From: Ga0074139 sp964515195
GTDB taxonomy: Bacteria > Bdellovibrionota > Bdellovibrionia > Bdellovibrionales > Bdellovibrionaceae
Reading direction: 5' to 3'
Assembly (NCBI GenBank): GCA_964515195.1
Contig: CAZETK010000044.1
Span: forward strand, 1-28,416
DNA: 28,416 nucleotides
Below are positions 15,942 through 24,060 of this stretch, piece by piece (position 1 is the stretch's first letter; each line of letters starts with the position of its first letter). The position numbers and the translations under genes are program-made. The notes beneath the pieces are model-generated. The model was given only the letters and a program-made list of their open reading frames with translations. It was not told the DNA's origin and did not search any database.

Positions 15942-18900
15942 ATGAAAACTTTAATTTTTCTAACCACAGTGCTGGCGTTTAATGTTCAAGCAGCTCCAAA
16001 GAAGAAAACTGTCGGAGAATTCTTGTCGCAGGTACAACAGGAAAGCCGTGGAGGAAAAATAAAGTCTGGCCAAAAGCAAGGCATCAACATTCCATCCTCA
16101 AATAAGAATTTAGGCTTCAGTCCTAAATCCAACTCCGACATGGAAAAAGTCAAACCTCCCCGCTCAAATGAGATTCTCAGGACGGCGGCCACTGGTGATT
16201 TGGCTGAATACGAAAGAATTTTAAATCGGCAGATTGATGAACTCTTTAAGCTGACCCAAAAATTTAAAAACAGCGATAACAGGGGCGAACTTTGGTTACG
16301 TTTAGCAGAACTTTATGTTGAGAAATCGGTTTTAATCGACAGCCGTGCCCAAGATGAATTTGACAAGCAGGTCAAACGTTTTAACGAAGGTAAAACAAAG
16401 AAGCGCCCAGTGTTGGATGTTCGACAGGCACGGGATTTGAATCGAAAGGCCATTCAGCTTTATGAATGGTTTCTAAAAGACTTTCCTCGAGACAGTAAAG
16501 TCCCTCAGGCGCTTTTCTTTTTAGGGTTTAATAATTTTGAATTGGGACAGTTTAAAAAAGGGGTCCAATATTACGAAAGATTGATTAAAAATCACCCCAA
16601 GAGTCCGTTTGTCAGTGAGGCTCAGTTTTCATTGGCGGAATACTACTTTGAAAATGAAAAGTGGACTCAGGCTTATAATCGCTATGCAGGCCTGTTGAAG
16701 CAAAAAAACCATCGATTGCATACCTACTCAGTTTACAAAGCATCATGGTGTCTCTACCGACTGGGCCGACATGTAGAAGCCTTAAACTACCTAGAGTCGA
16801 TAATTCGTGGTGGACAGAGCGGGGGTGGAGACGAGCTTGCTTCTAAAAGAATTGTGAACAAGGAAAAGCTTGAAAATGAAGCTCTACGGGATATCGTCGT
16901 TTTCTACGCCGCTGCCAAAAAGGCAGAAGAAGCGCCTTCTTATTTCCGCCGAGTCACAGGGCAGGATAATGTTTCCAATTATATTGAAAAGCTAGCCTAC
17001 TATTACAGTGACAAGGGAAATCGTGAGCAAGCGCGGCTCAGCTTCAAATACATCATTGACCAGAATCCACAAGACCCCAAAGCCTTTGAATATCAATATC
17101 AAATTGTTCAAAACTATTTCTATGCCAGAAATACAAAGCGCTTTCGAGACGAATTGTTCGGTTGGGTTCGAACTTATGGACAAAGTGGCGCGTGGGCACA
17201 GGCCAATCGTAATAATAAAGACTTAATCGTAAAGTCAGAAAAGCTACGTGAAACCACTTTGCGAAACTATGTAATGCAACAGCATCAAACGGCCCAAAAT
17301 TCTCGGGCTCCCTTTTCTCAGGCGGCTGCTGATGAAGGGTACAAAATCTATCTCAATGAATTTGTAAACTCGTCTCAGGCTGCCGATATGCATTTCTATT
17401 ATGGTGAGCTTCTCTACGATATGAAGAAGTACGATGAGGCCACGACTCAGTACCGATGGGTTGTGGAAAATGGTGAAGGAAGTAAATTCTACTCGAAAGC
17501 AGCTAGTAACATCATCCATGCGGCCGAACGATCTTTGCCCACAGATCAAGAGATGCAAAAGAAAGTTGGCAACAGTACGGATCCTATACCCTTAGATCCG
17601 CGTGCGGAATCCTTTATGAGAGCGGCCGAGTGGTACATTGCGAAGTTTCCCACGGGCGAAAAGACGGCTGAACTGCGATTTAGAACGGCTCGGTTGTACT
17701 ACCAGCATAATCAGTTTGATAAAGCCAATAGTTTGTTTAAAGAGGTGGTTCAAAAGCATCCTCGTACAAATTACTCCGAGTACTCCGCCAATCTTATGCT
17801 GGATATTTTCAATTTGAAGAAGGATTATATTGGTCTTGAAAAAGCCGGCCAGGAACTTTTGCAAGTCCCTGAGATCGCAGGTTCTAAAACCGGTGGCGAA
17901 ATCAGAAGAATATTAGAGAAGGCAAGCTTCAAAAAGGGTCAAGATCTTGAGGCGGGTAAAAAGTATCTCGAAAGCGCTCAGCAGTTTGAAGCATTCGCGG
18001 AGCAAAACCCACGTTCTGAATTGGCTGTTACGGCGCAGTACAATGCGGCGGTTAATTACGAGCGTGTCGGAAATATGCCCAAAGCGATTCTCCTCTATAC
18101 CCAGGTTACAAAGTCTAAGTCTAAAGATGACGAAAAGCTAAAGCCAACAACCCATAAACTACTAGCACGGATTTATCAAAACGCCTCTCTTTTTGATGAC
18201 TCGATAAGGCATTACAAAGAGGCCATTAAATTGAATCCTAAGGATCCTCTTACAACTAATTATAAGTATAATATTGCCATTATGAGTGAGACATTAGGTC
18301 GTAATGGCGATGCCTACAACTACTATACTGACTATTTAGAAAACACTAAAAAACGTTCCGAAAAAAAAGAAGTGCATTATGCTTTGGCGGAAGTAGCGCG
18401 AAAGTTAAATCGCCGAACCGCGGCCACCGAAAATTATGAGGCCTATCTTTCTTTTGGCAATCTAGATTCCTCTAAGCAGGCAGAGGCCTATCATCAGCTT
18501 ATAAAGCTTCAGCCCCGGAGTAAGGCGCAAGAGGCGGAAAAGTATGAAAAGAGACTTCTGTCCTTCGCTAATCGAAGTAAAAATCCGGTGGCTTTAAAGT
18601 ATGCGACACAAATTAAATTGGACCAGGCTCTTAAAACTTCACACGAGTTTAAAAGCGTAAAGCTTCCTGCCGATTCGAGAAAACAAAGTCAGGCCGTCGA
18701 GAAAAAGGTTCAGCTTTTAAATAAATTGACCAAAGAACTAAATGACATTGTTCAAATGAACAGTGCCGAGACGATTGTTTCCAGCCTAGCCGTTCTGGGC
18801 GAGGCGAATCAGCATATGGTGAACGCTATTCTGACGGCGCCTTTACCGAAAGGGCTTAATGCCCAGGAAATGCAGATGTATAAAGATGGCATCAAAAAAC

Positions 18901-19091
18901 TCGCAGATCCTTTTTTACAAAAAGCCCGTGACAGTTACAAATTAGCCGTTCAACGGGGGCAAGAGCTGGAAGTTTATGGATCTCATTACATCAGCTCATA
19001 CCAATATATGAATACGCAGGACTCAAAGGAGTATTACCATAACGGTGAAAAAGTATTTGATACTCGATTTGTGAAATGGAGCGTGCCGTGA
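15942..19091 (+). CDS. large periplasmic TPR protein, GltD-like
   Basis: 1049 aa. Signal peptide cleaved after FNVQA (~17), then a linker and a very long array of TPR/TPR-like units covering most of the chain. Clear units include KAIQLYEWFLKDFPRDSKVP, QALFFLGFNNFELGQFKKGV, DDSIRHYKEAIKLNPKDPLT and NYYTDYLENTKKRSEKKEVH. Such solenoids bind protein partners; in the Agl-Glt model a large TPR protein of this kind bridges the periplasm between inner-membrane motor and outer-membrane parts. It starts 3 bp after the preceding stop and overlaps the next gene by 4 bp (GTGA). No enzyme motif is seen. The best candidate is GltD, but other large TPR proteins cannot be excluded. Confidence 0.72.
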   Translation: MKTLIFLTTVLAFNVQAAPKKKTVGEFLSQVQQESRGGKIKSGQKQGINIPSSNKNLGFSPKSNSDMEKVKPPRSNEILRTAATGDLAEYERILNRQIDELFKLTQKFKNSDNRGELWLRLAELYVEKSVLIDSRAQDEFDKQVKRFNEGKTKKRPVLDVRQARDLNRKAIQLYEWFLKDFPRDSKVPQALFFLGFNNFELGQFKKGVQYYERLIKNHPKSPFVSEAQFSLAEYYFENEKWTQAYNRYAGLLKQKNHRLHTYSVYKASWCLYRLGRHVEALNYLESIIRGGQSGGGDELASKRIVNKEKLENEALRDIVVFYAAAKKAEEAPSYFRRVTGQDNVSNYIEKLAYYYSDKGNREQARLSFKYIIDQNPQDPKAFEYQYQIVQNYFYARNTKRFRDELFGWVRTYGQSGAWAQANRNNKDLIVKSEKLRETTLRNYVMQQHQTAQNSRAPFSQAAADEGYKIYLNEFVNSSQAADMHFYYGELLYDMKKYDEATTQYRWVVENGEGSKFYSKAASNIIHAAERSLPTDQEMQKKVGNSTDPIPLDPRAESFMRAAEWYIAKFPTGEKTAELRFRTARLYYQHNQFDKANSLFKEVVQKHPRTNYSEYSANLMLDIFNLKKDYIGLEKAGQELLQVPEIAGSKTGGEIRRILEKASFKKGQDLEAGKKYLESAQQFEAFAEQNPRSELAVTAQYNAAVNYERVGNMPKAILLYTQVTKSKSKDDEKLKPTTHKLLARIYQNASLFDDSIRHYKEAIKLNPKDPLTTNYKYNIAIMSETLGRNGDAYNYYTDYLENTKKRSEKKEVHYALAEVARKLNRRTAATENYEAYLSFGNLDSSKQAEAYHQLIKLQPRSKAQEAEKYEKRLLSFANRSKNPVALKYATQIKLDQALKTSHEFKSVKLPADSRKQSQAVEKKVQLLNKLTKELNDIVQMNSAETIVSSLAVLGEANQHMVNAILTAPLPKGLNAQEMQMYKDGIKKLADPFLQKARDSYKLAVQRGQELEVYGSHYISSYQYMNTQDSKEYYHNGEKVFDTRFVKWSVP

Positions 19092-19948
19092 GAATTCTGA
19101 TAATTGGAATCTTTTTATTTTTGGCGGCTTGTTCGAGTTCGCAAAAGTCCGGCCCATCGGCATCGTCGAATCAAGAAGGTTTAGTGGATATGACTGATGT
19201 TCCTCATGCAGGAGCCCAAGAATCGGCCGCCTTGCCTCCTGCGGTGGAGTCTGAACCGAATGCTCCCTCGACGACTGTCGATGCCACTAATGCAAAATTG
19301 GACGCCGCCATTAAGAAGCAAGATGAGCGTGGAATTGCAATCGCGGCCCGGGAGATCTTGATTCGAACCCCAAATGATATTAAAGCCTTGAATGCTCTTG
19401 GGCTTTACCATTATCGCCGGGGAGAAATCGACTTGGCGAAAGCTCTTATCGCCAAGGCCATTGCCGCTGATCCGAAAGTTTCCATGTTGTACGCAAATTT
19501 AGGCCTAATTCACCAAACGCAGAAGGATTTGGGTGAGGCGATTCGCTCCTATCGCGAAGCCTTGAGGCTAGATCCTTACAATCCGGTAGCGGCAGCTAAT
19601 CTTGGTTCTATTTATGCGGATCAGCTTGATTACCGAAAAGCACAGGCTGCTTTGGAGGTGGCTGTAACGCGTGGACAAAGAGACTGGAAAACGCTGAACA
19701 ATTACGGGGTTTCTTTGATGGCGATTGGAAAATACAATCAAGCCGAGGTGCAGTTGAAGCGCGCAACTGAGCTTCAACCTCAAAGTGCAAACGTGTTAAT
19801 GAATTATGCCATTTTGCTCATTGATCATTTGGCCAAACCATCCGAAGGTCTAGATGTTATCAGTAAGATCCGTTTAATCGGAACCGGACCAGACCTCAGA
19901 AAACAGGTTTTGGAATTGGAAAATAGAGCAAAATCAGGCTTAAAATAG
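19088..19948 (+). CDS. TPR lipoprotein, GltE/AglT-like
   Basis: 286 aa from a GTG start. The signal MRILIIGIFLFLAAC has a canonical LAAC lipobox with Cys15, so this is a lipoprotein. After a Ser/Pro/Glu-rich spacer, residues ~75-255 carry about five TPR units (LNALGLYHYRRGEIDLAKAL, LYANLGLIHQTQKDLGEAI, AAANLGSIYADQLDYRKAQA). I chose GTG 19088 over ATG 19076 because it overlaps the upstream stop as GTGA, has GGAG at 19078-19081 with 6-bp spacing, and gives a cleaner signal peptide. GltE (AglT) in M. xanthus is a TPR lipoprotein encoded next to GltD, matching the order here. Confidence 0.8.
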   Translation: MRILIIGIFLFLAACSSSQKSGPSASSNQEGLVDMTDVPHAGAQESAALPPAVESEPNAPSTTVDATNAKLDAAIKKQDERGIAIAAREILIRTPNDIKALNALGLYHYRRGEIDLAKALIAKAIAADPKVSMLYANLGLIHQTQKDLGEAIRSYREALRLDPYNPVAAANLGSIYADQLDYRKAQAALEVAVTRGQRDWKTLNNYGVSLMAIGKYNQAEVQLKRATELQPQSANVLMNYAILLIDHLAKPSEGLDVISKIRLIGTGPDLRKQVLELENRAKSGLK

Positions 19949-19961
19949 AGATGAGGTAAGT

Positions 19962-20234
19962 GTGGTACGTACTTTCTTCTGGTTGGTCATAATGCTGATA
20001 CCTTTTTGGGCTTTTGCTCAGGGCACTGGTGCATCCAACAGCCAAAGTGAAAGGCGAGCCACGATAAATTTTGAAGATGAGTTGGTCGAAGGTGCGACGA
20101 ACAAACCAGAACTATTTTACTTGTTTCAAAAGAAAAATTTTAATTACGGAAGATTGATCAAGCTTCGAGAAAACTTTATTCCCGAAATGAGAAGAACATC
20201 AGAAGATTTGCAGCGTAGTCGGGGTGGAAATTGA
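19962..20234 (+). CDS. small secreted protein, GltF/CglF-like
   Basis: 90 aa with a signal peptide (~1-19, ending FWAFA before Gln). The mature part contains ATINFEDELVEG, then a Pro-Glu-Leu-Phe-Tyr stretch, and LIKLRENFIPEMRRT. I recall a similar 'NFED-x-x-(V/I)EG ... LI-(K/R)-x-R-x-x-F' pattern in small gliding proteins of myxobacteria, so I compare it with GltF/CglF, but this is from memory only. The start is GTG at 19962 with GAGG at 19953-19956. The stop overlaps the TTG of the next gene (TTGA), placing it firmly in the block. It is probably a periplasmic structural subunit. Confidence 0.65.
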   Translation: MVRTFFWLVIMLIPFWAFAQGTGASNSQSERRATINFEDELVEGATNKPELFYLFQKKNFNYGRLIKLRENFIPEMRRTSEDLQRSRGGN

Positions 20235-22297
20235 GATCGCCGGTCATATTAAGGGTCTTTAAAGGACATCAGTTAAAAGAGGTCAAACAATTCGATCTTG
20301 AGCAGATCGTTATTGGCCACAATACTGATGTGCAATTGGATTTAGATGATCCCGAAGTTTCTCCAATCCATTGTATGATCGAGTTACGCGAAGATGGTTA
20401 CTATCTTTGTGATCTGGGCTCCGAAACGGGGACCTTGATGAATGGGCAACGCGTTTTGGACGAGCCTATTCACTCAAATGATGAAATTCAAATCGGCCAA
20501 TATAAAATAATTTTCTTTTCAGGTGTGCCAAAGGCAAAAACAGTGGTGGCAACGCCGCCGCCATCCAAAAAGGAATCAGCATCTGAATCTGAATCGAAAC
20601 CTGCCCAAATGAAATCGGCGGGTGTAAGCGCACCCATTACGCCAAAAATTCCCCAGGCAAAAGTTCCTGCTGCCAGCGAAGTGGAGGCCATTACTCAAGG
20701 CCGCCCTATGATTCGAGAAAAGAGAAGTTCGACCACTGGTACTCGTACCTCTGTGAAGACTTATGCGCCGCCATCTCAGGTTCAGGATTTAAGTCAATAT
20801 TTGAAACCCCACAAGGGTGGCTCAATTGAAGTCTTGGTCTGCTGGAAGGAACGAATTTTACAGGCCTATCACTTTCGCAAAAAAGGCCTTGTAAAAGTCA
20901 ATGTGGACACTGAGCCCAATGTGGCGTTACCGACAGGTGTACTGCCGAGGGGTTTTCGTTTAATTGAATTAAGTCAGAACGCGCGAGTGTTCTTTCCGCC
21001 AGAAACTCAGGGCGAGCTAATCACTTTGGATCAAAAGTTGGATCTGGCTGATCTTCAGCGAAGTGGTCGGGTTAAGCCCCAAGGAAGTATCCTTACAATA
21101 AGATTGGAACAAAACGAAGTTCTTCTGTTAAAGTTGGCTAATTCAGATATTCAAGTTGTGGTACGATATGTTCCGTTGACGCCTGTCGTTCCTTTGATTC
21201 CCCCCCTCATGTTGAGTGGGGGAGAACTGATGGGCGTTTTGATCGCCCTTGTTATGGTGTTCCTACTTTATCTGACCATTTCAACGATGAATCCAGCGGC
21301 ACCATTGGCAGAAGAAGAAGATCTCACTCGAACGGCGCAGATTGTTTTTGACAACAAACCGATTCCTCGTCCACCTACGCCGCCCCCTCCTCAGCAGAAA
21401 CCGCCTGAAGAGGAAGTGGTGAAAGTGCCGCCACAGCCTACTAAAAAGGCCAAGATCGCGGACGAAACCAAAAGTGCATCCCAAAAAGGAAAGGCTAATG
21501 TGCGGGCGGCTCAACGAAACCAACGAGCAGGACGGGCTTCAGAGTTAGCTCCTCGTCCCAATGCGAATAAAAATAAAAAATTTGGTTCTATTCAGCAGGG
21601 TGGGGCGGTGAAAGTGGGAGCGAAGGACTCTGGCAACGCTAACTCCCAGATCAAGGATGTTTCCAAAGTGGGACTTTTCAGTGCCTTCGGTACAGGTGGG
21701 GTCCGTAAACAATTAGATCAGGCTTACTCGGGTGCAGGTGATATTCTAGGTACGGCGGGAGAAGCGACAGGTTCGGTAGGTATGGGTGAAGATCGACCTG
21801 GTGACGATTTGGGGTCTCGCTTTAAAGATACCGGTGCCGGAGGAAAGGGTGTTGCCATCCAAGGAATCGCTGGAGTCGGTACAAAAGGGAGAGGCTCTGG
21901 AATGGGTACCTACGGATCGGCAGAAGGCTTCGGTGACAAAACCACGGTGGCGATCCAGCCAGGTGGGATGGAAGAAAATTTTGTCGGAACCATTGATCGC
22001 GCGGCGGTTCGTCGAGTAGTCCTGGCTCATTTAAATCAGATAGAAGCTTGTTACACTCGAGAGCTTAATAAATTAGATAGGACACGACGGAGCCGATTAG
22101 AAGGTAAAGTTGTCTTGAGATGGGATATCGTGGAAAGGGGAGCTGCCAAAAACGTAAGGGTGGTGAGCAGTTCCTTGGGCAATAAAAACGTAGAACACTG
22201 TATGCGGGAAAGATTGGCCACTTGGCAGTTTCCCGAACCACCCCCAGGATTGATAGGTGAAATCACTTATCCATTCCTATTAAAACCCGTTAATTAG
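20231..22297 (+). CDS. FHA / transmembrane / TonB-like C-terminal protein, GltG (GltJ)-like
   Basis: 688 aa. Order of parts: cytoplasmic FHA domain (1-~95; Ser44 and His47 in VSPIHCMI, GTLMNG at 67-72), Pro/Ser/Lys linker (~100-185), a second cytoplasmic domain (~195-325, IEVLVCWKERILQAYHF onward), one TM helix (~334-353), a periplasmic Pro-rich stretch (~377-395, RPPTPPPPQQKPP), a Gly-rich region (~450-580), and a C-terminal domain (~585-688) with DRAAVRRVVLAHLNQIEACY, the paired Cys in ACYTREL and EHCMRER, and TYPFLL. The last part matches the tail domain of myxobacterial AgmX/PglI proteins (GltJ/GltG), which are TonB-like couplers. It should carry motor energy from AglRQS to the TPR and outer-membrane parts. 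The FHA has His30 where Arg is usual. TTG start overlaps the previous stop, with GGGGTGG upstream. Confidence 0.85.
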   Translation: MRSPVILRVFKGHQLKEVKQFDLEQIVIGHNTDVQLDLDDPEVSPIHCMIELREDGYYLCDLGSETGTLMNGQRVLDEPIHSNDEIQIGQYKIIFFSGVPKAKTVVATPPPSKKESASESESKPAQMKSAGVSAPITPKIPQAKVPAASEVEAITQGRPMIREKRSSTTGTRTSVKTYAPPSQVQDLSQYLKPHKGGSIEVLVCWKERILQAYHFRKKGLVKVNVDTEPNVALPTGVLPRGFRLIELSQNARVFFPPETQGELITLDQKLDLADLQRSGRVKPQGSILTIRLEQNEVLLLKLANSDIQVVVRYVPLTPVVPLIPPLMLSGGELMGVLIALVMVFLLYLTISTMNPAAPLAEEEDLTRTAQIVFDNKPIPRPPTPPPPQQKPPEEEVVKVPPQPTKKAKIADETKSASQKGKANVRAAQRNQRAGRASELAPRPNANKNKKFGSIQQGGAVKVGAKDSGNANSQIKDVSKVGLFSAFGTGGVRKQLDQAYSGAGDILGTAGEATGSVGMGEDRPGDDLGSRFKDTGAGGKGVAIQGIAGVGTKGRGSGMGTYGSAEGFGDKTTVAIQPGGMEENFVGTIDRAAVRRVVLAHLNQIEACYTRELNKLDRTRRSRLEGKVVLRWDIVERGAAKNVRVVSSSLGNKNVEHCMRERLATWQFPEPPPGLIGEITYPFLLKPVN

Positions 22298-22303
22298 TTT
22301 TTT

Positions 22304-22310
22304 AAGGAGG
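22304..22310 (+). promoter_or_regulatory. perfect ribosome-binding site before GTG start of aglR
   Basis: AAGGAGG lies 6 bp ahead of GTG 22317 and is the strongest such site in the block. It suggests the motor channel subunit is made at higher level than its neighbours, as TolQ-type subunits are needed in excess. Confidence 0.7.
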
Positions 22311-22316
22311 ATCACC

Positions 22317-22988
22317 GTGAACCCAACAACCGTTCAAACAGTGGAAACTTCATTCAGTATTGCTCAGGCCTTCCGAGATGGTGGGCCGGTCATGTATCTG
22401 ATTGCAGTTTTAGCAATTCTGACCATCATCCTTGTCGTGGAGCGGTTTACTAAAATCCGAGCCATGTCTATTGATAAAAAAGAATTTACCGATCAACTTT
22501 ATCGTCTTGTTGTCGCCGGTGATATTCGACAGGCTATATCTTTATGTGATTCCAGACCGGCTCCTCTCACAAACACCGTGAAGTCAGGATTGATTCAAGC
22601 CATGAATAAACGTCCAGATGAAGAAGTGCAGGTGGCGATGGATGCGGCCGTACTTCGGGAAATGCCGAAAATAGAAGGTTACACTTCATTCTTGGCAGTT
22701 TTCGGTAACGTTGCGGTTCTCTCGGGCTTGTTGGGAACGATCGCGGGGATGATCATTTCTTTTGGCGCCGTGGCCGCCGCGTCCAATGATAAAAAAGCAG
22801 AACTTTTATCAAGCGGTATTTCTCATGCATTAAACTGTACGGCTTTCGGGCTTCTAGTCGCGATTGTCGCTATCGTGGCCTACGGTTGGTTCCAGCATCG
22901 TATCCAAAAAGTAGAAAATGAAGTTGTTGAGACTAGCATGACACTTTTGAATCTAGTGGTGGCCAATCGGGATAAAGTAAGAGATTAG
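22317..22988 (+). CDS. aglR: TolQ/ExbB-type proton channel subunit, AglR-like
   Basis: 223 aa, GTG start with AAGGAGG. Three TM helices: ~24-44, ~123-150 and ~168-190, with the large cytoplasmic loop between the first two, as in MotA/TolQ/ExbB. Channel-lining threonines expected in TM2 and TM3 are present: Thr141 (SGLLGTIAGM) and Thr175 (ALNCTAFGLL). It is followed directly by two TolR-type genes; a TolQ plus two different TolR partners is the signature of the M. xanthus gliding motor AglR-AglQ-AglS, which uses proton flow. TolQ or ExbB alone are alternatives, but no tolA, tolB or pal is nearby and the context is Glt-like. Confidence 0.85.
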   Translation: MNPTTVQTVETSFSIAQAFRDGGPVMYLIAVLAILTIILVVERFTKIRAMSIDKKEFTDQLYRLVVAGDIRQAISLCDSRPAPLTNTVKSGLIQAMNKRPDEEVQVAMDAAVLREMPKIEGYTSFLAVFGNVAVLSGLLGTIAGMIISFGAVAAASNDKKAELLSSGISHALNCTAFGLLVAIVAIVAYGWFQHRIQKVENEVVETSMTLLNLVVANRDKVRD

Positions 22989-22999
22989 AGAGGCGCACA

Positions 23000-23473
23000 A
23001 TGGCTGAAATAGAAGCAGGCGGTTCTAAAGGGCGAAGAGTGAATGTGGACTTGAACCTAGTCCCATTCATCGACTTGATGAGCGTGCTCATCACGTTTTT
23101 GCTCATATCTGCAGTGTGGGTTCAGATCAACATGATTCAAATGGGAACCTCATTCTATGCTCAGCGAGATGAAGATCGCCCACCGCCGGAGATTCCTCCT
23201 CACGCTGATGTGGTTCTCAAGGTAGATGTTAAGCAGGCCGGTTATGTTTTAACCTTGGGTCGGCAAATCTTATCGTTTCCTAATAATGGAACAGAATTTG
23301 ATAACGAGAGCTTACTCACGCATTTAAATAAAGCGAAAGAACTTTATCCCGAAAAAATCGATGCGGTTCTTGCGGTGGCTGATGAGCTTCCCTATGAACG
23401 TATGGTTTTTGCCATGGATGTTATTCTTAAAGCCGGCTTTCCAAAAATCAGTTTAGCAACGGGGAATCCATAA
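23000..23473 (+). CDS. aglQ: TolR/ExbD-type motor subunit, AglQ-like
   Basis: 157 aa. Short cytoplasmic N-terminus, one TM helix (~20-42), and a periplasmic domain. The essential proton-carrying Asp of the family is Asp25 in LVPFIDLMSVLITFLL. After the TM a Pro-rich spot (RPPPEIPP) leads into a TolR-like fold ending with PYERMVFAMDVILKAGFPKI. It forms the stator with the preceding TolQ-type protein. The stop overlaps the next start by one base (TAATG). Assigned AglQ because it is the first of the two, as in M. xanthus aglR-aglQ-aglS; the two names could be swapped. Confidence 0.8.
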   Translation: MAEIEAGGSKGRRVNVDLNLVPFIDLMSVLITFLLISAVWVQINMIQMGTSFYAQRDEDRPPPEIPPHADVVLKVDVKQAGYVLTLGRQILSFPNNGTEFDNESLLTHLNKAKELYPEKIDAVLAVADELPYERMVFAMDVILKAGFPKISLATGNP

Positions 23474-24060
23474 TGGCCATATTCAGACCTGGTGAAAGAT
23501 TTCGTTACCATCGAATTTTGAGACGGCGAAGTGGAAAGAGGTCGGTCACAGCGGTCTTATCATTGACGGCCATGGTGGATATGTTCACCGTTCTTGTTAT
23601 TTTCTTGCTCCAGGCTTATACCTCAAATCCAACCATTTTGATCAATCCCGAAGATGTCAAATTGCCGCAGGCCGAGCAGACCCGGGATCTGCAGCCGGCA
23701 ACTGTCGTTACAGTCGCCAAGGGAAATGTATATGTAGAAAAGCTGCAAGTGGCTACGATGGAGGAAGTCAAGGCCTCGATTGATTGGATTCTGCCGAACC
23801 TTCGAACAGAACTTGTCAAAATCCTGCAATTAAGAAAACAAGAATATGATAACTTGCTTCGAACGCGTGTTCAAAATATCATCGGCTCGAACGCAGATGA
23901 AAATATGGATGCCAACGATTGGAAGAAAGTGACGATACAAGCGGACAAGGATATTGATTATCTCTCTGTCAAAAAGGTTATGTACACTCTTGCGGCCTCA
24001 GGCGCCGGTGATATCAACTTTGCCGTGATGAAAAAAGACGAAACTGAAAATGTTGAGTGA
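23473..24060 (+). CDS. aglS: second TolR/ExbD-type motor subunit, AglS-like
   Basis: 195 aa, longer than usual TolR (~140). Basic N-terminus (~1-25), TM ~27-46 with the channel Asp at 36 (SLTAMVDMFTVLVIFLL), then periplasmic domain with a ~40-residue helical insertion (about 105-150, RTELVKILQLRKQEYDNLL onward) before the final KVTIQADKDIDYLSVKKVMY segment typical of the TolR fold. Two non-identical TolR proteins with one TolQ match the AglRQS motor. Its stop overlaps the lptC start, so motor and LPS-transport genes are on one message. Confidence 0.8.
   Translation: MAIFRPGERFRYHRILRRRSGKRSVTAVLSLTAMVDMFTVLVIFLLQAYTSNPTILINPEDVKLPQAEQTRDLQPATVVTVAKGNVYVEKLQVATMEEVKASIDWILPNLRTELVKILQLRKQEYDNLLRTRVQNIIGSNADENMDANDWKKVTIQADKDIDYLSVKKVMYTLAASGAGDINFAVMKKDETENVE

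Noticed and set aside
20231..22297. Gly-rich and Pro-rich stretches as a tandem repeat or mobile feature
   Set aside because: They lie in frame inside a multi-domain protein and are typical periplasmic linkers of this family.
22317..24060. Reading the channel genes as tolQ-tolR of the Tol-Pal system
   Set aside because: Two different TolR-type genes, no tolA, tolB or pal nearby, and Glt-like neighbours fit AglRQS better.
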